The notes under the pieces: generated by a model
The model's input: only the letters and a program-made list of their open reading frames with translations
Databases searched by the model: none
What the model was told of the DNA's origin: nothing
Position numbers and translations under genes: made by a program
Source: Erythrobacter neustonensis
GTDB taxonomy: Bacteria > Pseudomonadota > Alphaproteobacteria > Sphingomonadales > Sphingomonadaceae
Direction: 5' to 3'
Assembly (NCBI RefSeq): GCF_001663175.1
Contig: NZ_CP016033.1
Coordinates: forward strand, 1,488,001-1,552,000
DNA length: 64,000 nt
Shown: in pieces, positions 59,922 to 64,000 of the stretch
How positions within the stretch are numbered: position 1 is the first letter of the stretch
How the letters are laid out: each line of letters begins with the position of its first letter

Positions 59922-59943
59922 GGTACAAAAGGCCGGTGCAAAA
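59922..59943 (+). repeat. Right-arm paired repeat, putative integrase arm sites
   Basis: GGTACAAAA (59922-59930) and GGTGCAAAA (59935-59943), 13 bases apart, as in the left arm. The 13-base GGAGGTACAAAAG at 59919-59931 is identical to 45973-45985, and each copy ends or begins about 74 bases from its att core. Confidence 0.65.
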
Positions 59944-60004
59944 TACGGATCAGCGGCAGGCAAGAATGGCCGATTTCTGGGCTTTTTGAGTGCTGGAGGT
60001 CGCT

Positions 60005-60022
60005 TCACGTAAGCGGCACCAC
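60005..60022 (+). repeat. attR core (direct repeat)
   Basis: TCACGTAAGCGGCACCAC, a copy of the tRNA-Thr 3' end, with no tRNA body upstream of it. Confidence 0.9.
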
Positions 60023-60330
60023 CTTTTTCCGGCTTCTCTCCCCCCGCAAACCCCTGCCGTCCATCACGCTTTGTCGTGACATCGTCGCCGATGGTTGCGG
60101 ACGTGTGTGCGTGGTTCTGGCGTTTGGGGTTGTGTGAAATGTGGCGGCAATGCGGCCAAAATTCTTGCTCCGTGCGCAAAGGTTGCTATGGCACGGGATG
60201 AAGCCTTGCTCTTGCGCAATCCCAAGGCTCGCGCCCCATCGCCAAAAACTGTCATTGAAGGCGTTGGACTGGCGGTGCCAATCGGCTTTTATCCGTCAGC
60301 GCAATTTCAGGCTTGAGGAGGGCAGGGCAC
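60023..60330. other. Intergenic stretch between attR and the glycosyltransferase
   Basis: About 300 bases of host sequence with no supported gene. It should contain the promoter of the sugar cluster; AGGAGG at its end is the ribosome binding site of the next gene. Confidence 0.5.
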
Positions 60331-61362
60331 TTGCAGGTATCGCACTCATTCGCCGGCTCGTGCGAACTTTCGGTCGTCATTCCGGTCTATAACGAGGAGG
60401 CCGGGCTCGACGCGCTGATTTCCCGTGTGACGGCTTCCGCGCAGGCGATCTTCGCCGACAGCTACGAGCTGATCCTCGTCAACGACGGGTCAAAGGACGG
60501 CAGCTGGAACGCGATCTGTCAGCACGCTGCGCGCGATCCGCGGATCGTTGCGATCAACCTGTCGCGCAATCATGGCCACCAGCTCGCGCTCACCGCCGGG
60601 CTGCACCATGTGCGCGGACAGCTGGTGTTCGTGCTCGATGCTGACCTGCAGGATCCGCCCGAACTGCTCGGGCCGATGCTCGAAAAGGTGCGCGCGGGTT
60701 ACGACGTGGTCTATGGCCAGCGCATCAAGCGCAGCGGCGAGACGGCCTTCAAGCGCGGCACCGCCTCGTTGTTCTACCGCACGCTGGCGAGCATGGTCGA
60801 CACCGATATCCCGCGCGACACGGGCGATTTCCGCCTGATGACGCGGCGCGTGGTCGACCAGCTCAACGCGATGCCCGAACGCTACCGCTTCATCCGCGGG
60901 CTGGTGAGCTATATCGGTTTCAACCAGATCGCCTTCCCCTATGACCGCGACGCGCGGTTTGCAGGCGAGACGAACTATCCCTTGCGCAAGATGATCGCGC
61001 TGGCAGTGGATGCGATCACCAGTTTTTCGGTGGTGCCGCTGCGCTTTGCCTCGCATCTGGGTATGCTGTTCGGGCTGGCGGGACTTGGCGCGCTGGTCTG
61101 GGTGGTCTGGGCATGGCTGCAGGGCGGCGCGGTGCAGGGCTGGGCGAGCCTGGCTGCGCTGACGCTGATCCTCGGCTCTGTGCAGCTCCTAGTGCTTGGC
61201 GTGTTCGGCGAATATCTCGGCCGGATGTACATGGAAGGCAAGCAGCGCCCGCTGTTCATCATTTCCGAAGTGCGCCGTCACCCGATCGCCGCCAACGAGG
61301 AGCCCGAGGTTGCCGCTGCGGCCGATGCCAAGCAAAACGAGGTCATCCGTGTCGCAAGCTGA
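60331..61362 (+). CDS. GtrB/DPM1-like family 2 glycosyltransferase
   Basis: 343 aa from TTG at 60331, which has AGGAGG 9 bases upstream. GT2 core: LSVVIPVYNEEAGLDALI, LILVNDGSKDGSW and FVLDADLQDPPELL (metal-binding Asp), DTGDFRLMTRR and a NYPLRKM lipid-facing region. Two transmembrane helices follow (about residues 235-305). Enzymes of this type move a sugar onto undecaprenyl phosphate. Its end overlaps the methyltransferase start by 14 bases; gtrA follows in the same cluster. Confidence 0.88.
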   Translation: MQVSHSFAGSCELSVVIPVYNEEAGLDALISRVTASAQAIFADSYELILVNDGSKDGSWNAICQHAARDPRIVAINLSRNHGHQLALTAGLHHVRGQLVFVLDADLQDPPELLGPMLEKVRAGYDVVYGQRIKRSGETAFKRGTASLFYRTLASMVDTDIPRDTGDFRLMTRRVVDQLNAMPERYRFIRGLVSYIGFNQIAFPYDRDARFAGETNYPLRKMIALAVDAITSFSVVPLRFASHLGMLFGLAGLGALVWVVWAWLQGGAVQGWASLAALTLILGSVQLLVLGVFGEYLGRMYMEGKQRPLFIISEVRRHPIAANEEPEVAAAADAKQNEVIRVAS

Positions 61363-62038
61363 ATTCGATGCCTATGTCGATGAATATGACGCGCAGCACG
61401 CCCAATCGGTCAGGCTGAGCGGCGAGGATCCCGATTTCTTCGCCGAATACAAGGCGAAGGAAGCTGCGCGTGCGATGGCGGCGGCAGGCGTCGCGCCGCG
61501 GCGGATGATGGATTTCGGCGCTGGTCGGGGCAATTGCGTCGCGCATCTGCAACGCGCCTTTCCCGATGCGGCGCTCACCGCGCTCGATGTCTCGTCGCGC
61601 TCGCTCAGCCATTGCGAGGCGCGCGCGATCCGGCCGCTCGAAACGGTGTGCTACGACGGGCAGACGCTGCCCTTTGCCGACGCCACCTTCGACATGGTGT
61701 TCACGGCTTGCGTGTTCCACCACATCCCCGAAGCCGACCACATCCGTCTGCTGCGCGAAATCCGCCGCACGCTGAGCCCGCAAGGGCGCTTCGTCCTGTT
61801 CGAGCACAACCCCTGGAACCCGGCCACACGGCACGCGGTGGCGACCTGTCCGTTCGATGCCAATGCGGTCCTGATCAGCGCGCCCGAAATGCGCCGCCGG
61901 TTCCGCGCGGCGGGCTTCACCGATATCGCGCTGCGCTGGACGCTGTTCTTCCCCGCGATGCTTGCGCCGCTGCGCCCGTTGGAGCGGATGCTGGGCTGGC
62001 TGCCGCTGGGCGCGCAATATTGCCTCGTCGCGCGCTGA
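61349..62038 (+). CDS. Class I SAM-dependent methyltransferase
   Basis: 229 aa. GTG start with GAGGT 5 bases upstream. SAM motif MMDFGAGRGNCVAHL, acidic motif TALDVSSRS, then FDMVFTACVFHHIPEAD and LSPQGRFVLFEHNPWNP. Probably methylates a small molecule or a lipid-linked sugar given its place between a GtrB-like and a GtrA-like gene; the substrate is not known. Confidence 0.85.
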   Translation: MSQAEFDAYVDEYDAQHAQSVRLSGEDPDFFAEYKAKEAARAMAAAGVAPRRMMDFGAGRGNCVAHLQRAFPDAALTALDVSSRSLSHCEARAIRPLETVCYDGQTLPFADATFDMVFTACVFHHIPEADHIRLLREIRRTLSPQGRFVLFEHNPWNPATRHAVATCPFDANAVLISAPEMRRRFRAAGFTDIALRWTLFFPAMLAPLRPLERMLGWLPLGAQYCLVAR

Positions 62039-62042
62039 ACCC

Positions 62043-62426
62043 ATGGTTTCGCGGCTGCTGCGCTTCGGGCTGACCGGCCTTGCCAATTCCGCCGTGGGAT
62101 GGGCGGTGATTTTCGGCGGGCTGTGGGCCGGCCTTTCCGGCCTTGTCGCCAATGCCGCAGGTTATGCAGTGGGTCTGATGCTGTCGTTCACGCTCAACCG
62201 GCGGTTCGTGTTCGGGATGACGGGAGCGGTCTCGGCGCGCGAGGTGGCACGGTTTCTTTGCGCCTTCGCCATCGCCTACGGCATCAACGTGGCGGTGCTG
62301 CTGGGCGCGCAGAGCGTGCTGGGATCGGACGATCCGCTCGCCCAGTTGCCGGCGATCGCTGCCTATATCGTGACCTTTTTCCTGCTTTCGCAATTCTTCG
62401 TCTTCAAGCCAGCGACCCCTCGATGA
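62043..62426 (+). CDS. GtrA family membrane protein
   Basis: 127 aa, four transmembrane helices. LLRFGLTGLANSAVGWAVIF and LSFTLNRRFVFG are GtrA family marks. GtrA-like proteins are thought to flip undecaprenyl-phosphate sugars across the inner membrane. 4 bases after the methyltransferase; its stop overlaps the next ATG. Confidence 0.9.
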   Translation: MVSRLLRFGLTGLANSAVGWAVIFGGLWAGLSGLVANAAGYAVGLMLSFTLNRRFVFGMTGAVSAREVARFLCAFAIAYGINVAVLLGAQSVLGSDDPLAQLPAIAAYIVTFFLLSQFFVFKPATPR

Positions 62427-64000
62427 CCCAAGCACCCCCTCTTTCGCCCGCGCCGCAACCGGGCGCGCGGATCCCGTTCGGCTGGCTCGACCGGTGGCCT
62501 GTCATCGTGCTGGTTCTGATCGCGTCGATCGCACCGCTGCTGGTGGTGGGGATCGCCCCGCTGACCGATCTTTACGGGCACCTCGGCCGGTTCGCGGTGC
62601 AGACCGAACTTGCGCAGCGGCCCGGGTTGCAGCCCTATTTCACCTACGAATGGAAGCTGATCGGCAATCTCGGTGGGGATATTCTGGTCGAGCTGCTGCA
62701 TCCCCTGCTGGGTCTCGAAGGCGCGGTCCGCGCGACGGTGATGATCACGCAAGGTCTGGGCGCACTGGGCTTACTGCTGGTCAGCCGCGAGGTACATGGC
62801 CGGGTCACGCCCTTTGCGCTCGCGGCGATCCCGATGATCTACGGCTTTCCATTCAACTACGGGTTCATCAATTATGCGCTGAGCATGGCGCTCGCGCTGC
62901 TGGCCTTTGCCGCGTGGCTGCGACTGCGCAAGACCGGGCGCCATCGCGCGGCGCAGGTGTGGCTTGCGGTGGCGGGCGCGGCGATCTGGATCGCGCACAC
63001 CTATGGCTGGGCGTTCCTCGGCCTGCTCGCCGGATCGACGATGCTGGCCGAGGTCTGGACCCAGCGCACCCGGCCGGTGCAGGCGGTGATCCGCATTCTT
63101 GCCGCCTGCTGGCCGCTGCTCTTGCCGGTGATCCCGATGGTGATCTGGCGGGCCGAAAGCGCAGGCGCGGCGATGTCGGGGTGGGCGTGGCAATACAAGC
63201 TGATCTGGCTGATGTCGCCGCTGCGCACCTATTGGCGCGATTTCGACATGGCCTCGCTGGGGTTCGTGCTGATGCTGCTGGGCTGGGCGCTGGCGAGCAG
63301 AAACGTGCGCTTCGAACGCGGCGTGGGCATTGCCGCTGCGCTGTGCATGGTGTTCTTCCTTGCCTTGCCGTTCCGCGTGTTCGGTTCGGCCTTTGCCGAC
63401 ATGCGGCTGCTGCCTTACGCGCTGGCGGTCGCCTTTGTCGCGATTGCGCCTGCCTCCACGCGCAAGCGGGCGCTGATGATCGGCGGCGGATTGGCGATCG
63501 CCTTCTTCGGAGTGCGGATGGCCACCACCACCGCCGCCTATATGGCATTGGACCGGCAGGTGCAGGCGGCGATCCCGGCGATCGACAAGCTGCCCGAAGG
63601 CGCGCGGGTGGTGTTCTTCTCGGTCAAGCCATGCCGCACGCGCTGGGCGCTGGCTCCGCTCGATCACCTCTCGGGCGCGGCAATGGCGCGCAAGAGCGCG
63701 TTCGTGAACGACCAGTGGCAGCAGCCCGGCGTCAACCCGCTCAAGGTCCATTTTCCCGCGGCCGAGCCGTTCGTGCGCGACCCCTCGCACCTCGTCCTGC
63801 GCGAGGAATGCGCCGAAGCGCCCTCGCGCCCCCGGCTGTCGCGCTCGCTAAGTCGCCTGCCGCGCGGGGTGTTCACGCATATCTGGATCGTCGGTGAAAT
63901 CGACAGGGCTATGCCCGCGCCAACAGGCTATGTCGCCGTGCCCGGTGCGGGCAGCGGGTTGCTGTTCGAAGCGGTGTCCGGCGCGGATCAGGCTGCAGCC
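62423..64000 (+). CDS. Polytopic membrane protein, GT-C glycosyltransferase-like (partial)
   Basis: 526 codons are open to the end of the window with no stop. The ATG overlaps the gtrA stop by 4 bases. There are about nine to ten predicted transmembrane segments to residue 370. The first periplasmic loop has APLTDLYGHLGRF, an acidic-histidine pattern typical of GT-C enzymes that use lipid-linked sugars, and a soluble region follows from about residue 375. With GtrB- and GtrA-like neighbours it could transfer the flipped sugar to a surface acceptor. The family assignment is inference. Confidence 0.65.
   Translation, partial: MTQAPPLSPAPQPGARIPFGWLDRWPVIVLVLIASIAPLLVVGIAPLTDLYGHLGRFAVQTELAQRPGLQPYFTYEWKLIGNLGGDILVELLHPLLGLEGAVRATVMITQGLGALGLLLVSREVHGRVTPFALAAIPMIYGFPFNYGFINYALSMALALLAFAAWLRLRKTGRHRAAQVWLAVAGAAIWIAHTYGWAFLGLLAGSTMLAEVWTQRTRPVQAVIRILAACWPLLLPVIPMVIWRAESAGAAMSGWAWQYKLIWLMSPLRTYWRDFDMASLGFVLMLLGWALASRNVRFERGVGIAAALCMVFFLALPFRVFGSAFADMRLLPYALAVAFVAIAPASTRKRALMIGGGLAIAFFGVRMATTTAAYMALDRQVQAAIPAIDKLPEGARVVFFSVKPCRTRWALAPLDHLSGAAMARKSAFVNDQWQQPGVNPLKVHFPAAEPFVRDPSHLVLREECAEAPSRPRLSRSLSRLPRGVFTHIWIVGEIDRAMPAPTGYVAVPGAGSGLLFEAVSGADQAAA

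Larger units (their letters stand above)
45882..60022. mobile_element. Integrative element in tRNA-Thr with defence genes, about 14.1 kb
   Basis: Bounded by an 18-bp direct repeat of the tRNA-Thr 3' end. The first gene inside is a tyrosine integrase, the usual arrangement. Contents in order: integrase, MrcB_N-DUF3883 protein, secreted barrel-like protein, serine recombinase, polymerase-like protein, unknown protein, hsdR, DUF4268 protein, hsdS, hsdM. No conjugation or phage structural gene is present, so it would need outside help to move between cells. Confidence 0.9.

Noticed and set aside
45900..60004. CRISPR array or toxin-antitoxin pair in the defence element
   Set aside because: No regularly spaced repeats and no small overlapping toxin/antitoxin-like pair were visible.
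59883..60179. 98-codon frame on the - strand across attR
   Set aside because: Its frame crosses the attachment core, so it would be made only by chance of integration; no motif.

Overview
The window looks like a chromosomal segment of a GC-rich alphaproteobacterium, most likely order Sphingomonadales (Erythrobacteraceae-like). This is inferred from the gene set, not from a database search. The pointers are a complete alphaproteobacterial general stress response locus (phyR, nepR, ecfG and an HWE histidine kinase) with an EcfG-type promoter, a class I polyhydroxyalkanoate synthase with a phasin, lptFG, clpS, Fe-type superoxide dismutase and Ku/LigD end joining.

Layout. 1-5783: tail of an ABC-2 permease, a secreted aspartoacylase-like protein, a small conserved protein, then a MobA-FdhD fusion divergent from an FdhF/YdeP-type molybdopterin oxidoreductase. 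6084-9506: ku and ligD. 9710-11714: an orphan Imm53-type immunity gene, a DUF1272 protein and glmM. 11812-13833: a DAACS symporter, sodB and a strong terminator. 13838-17426: the general stress response locus, followed by a candidate small RNA (about 17598-17685). 17734-25023: an acetyltransferase-like protein, a fatty acid desaturase, a GNAT, lptG, lptF, DUF427, clpS and phasin. 25126-28393: phaC and an AlaC-like aminotransferase. 28499-31810: an unexplained cluster (membrane-anchored LuxR-type protein, helical protein, membrane protein, RadC-type JAB protein, winged-helix protein) and a crotonase. 31831-44768: malQ divergent from glgP-glgB-glgC-glgA-pgm-glgX, whose reading frames mostly overlap by 4 bases. 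44775-45898: thioesterase, tRNA-Cys and tRNA-Thr.

45882-60022 is an integrated element of about 14.1 kb. It entered the 3' end of tRNA-Thr(CGT), leaving an 18-bp direct repeat at each end. It starts with its tyrosine integrase and carries a MrcB_N-DUF3883 restriction-type protein, a secreted barrel-like protein, a serine recombinase, a compact family A-like polymerase palm protein, an unknown protein and a type I restriction-modification operon (hsdM-hsdS-DUF4268-hsdR). Paired 13-bp-spaced repeats sit in both arms next to the att cores and look like integrase arm sites. 60331-64000 returns to the chromosome with a GtrB/GtrA-type lipid-linked sugar cluster; its last membrane gene runs off the window.

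Most notable: the polymerase-like protein with its serine recombinase inside a defence element; the candidate stress-regulated small RNA beside phyR; the MobA-FdhD fusion; and the LuxR/JAB/winged-helix cluster.
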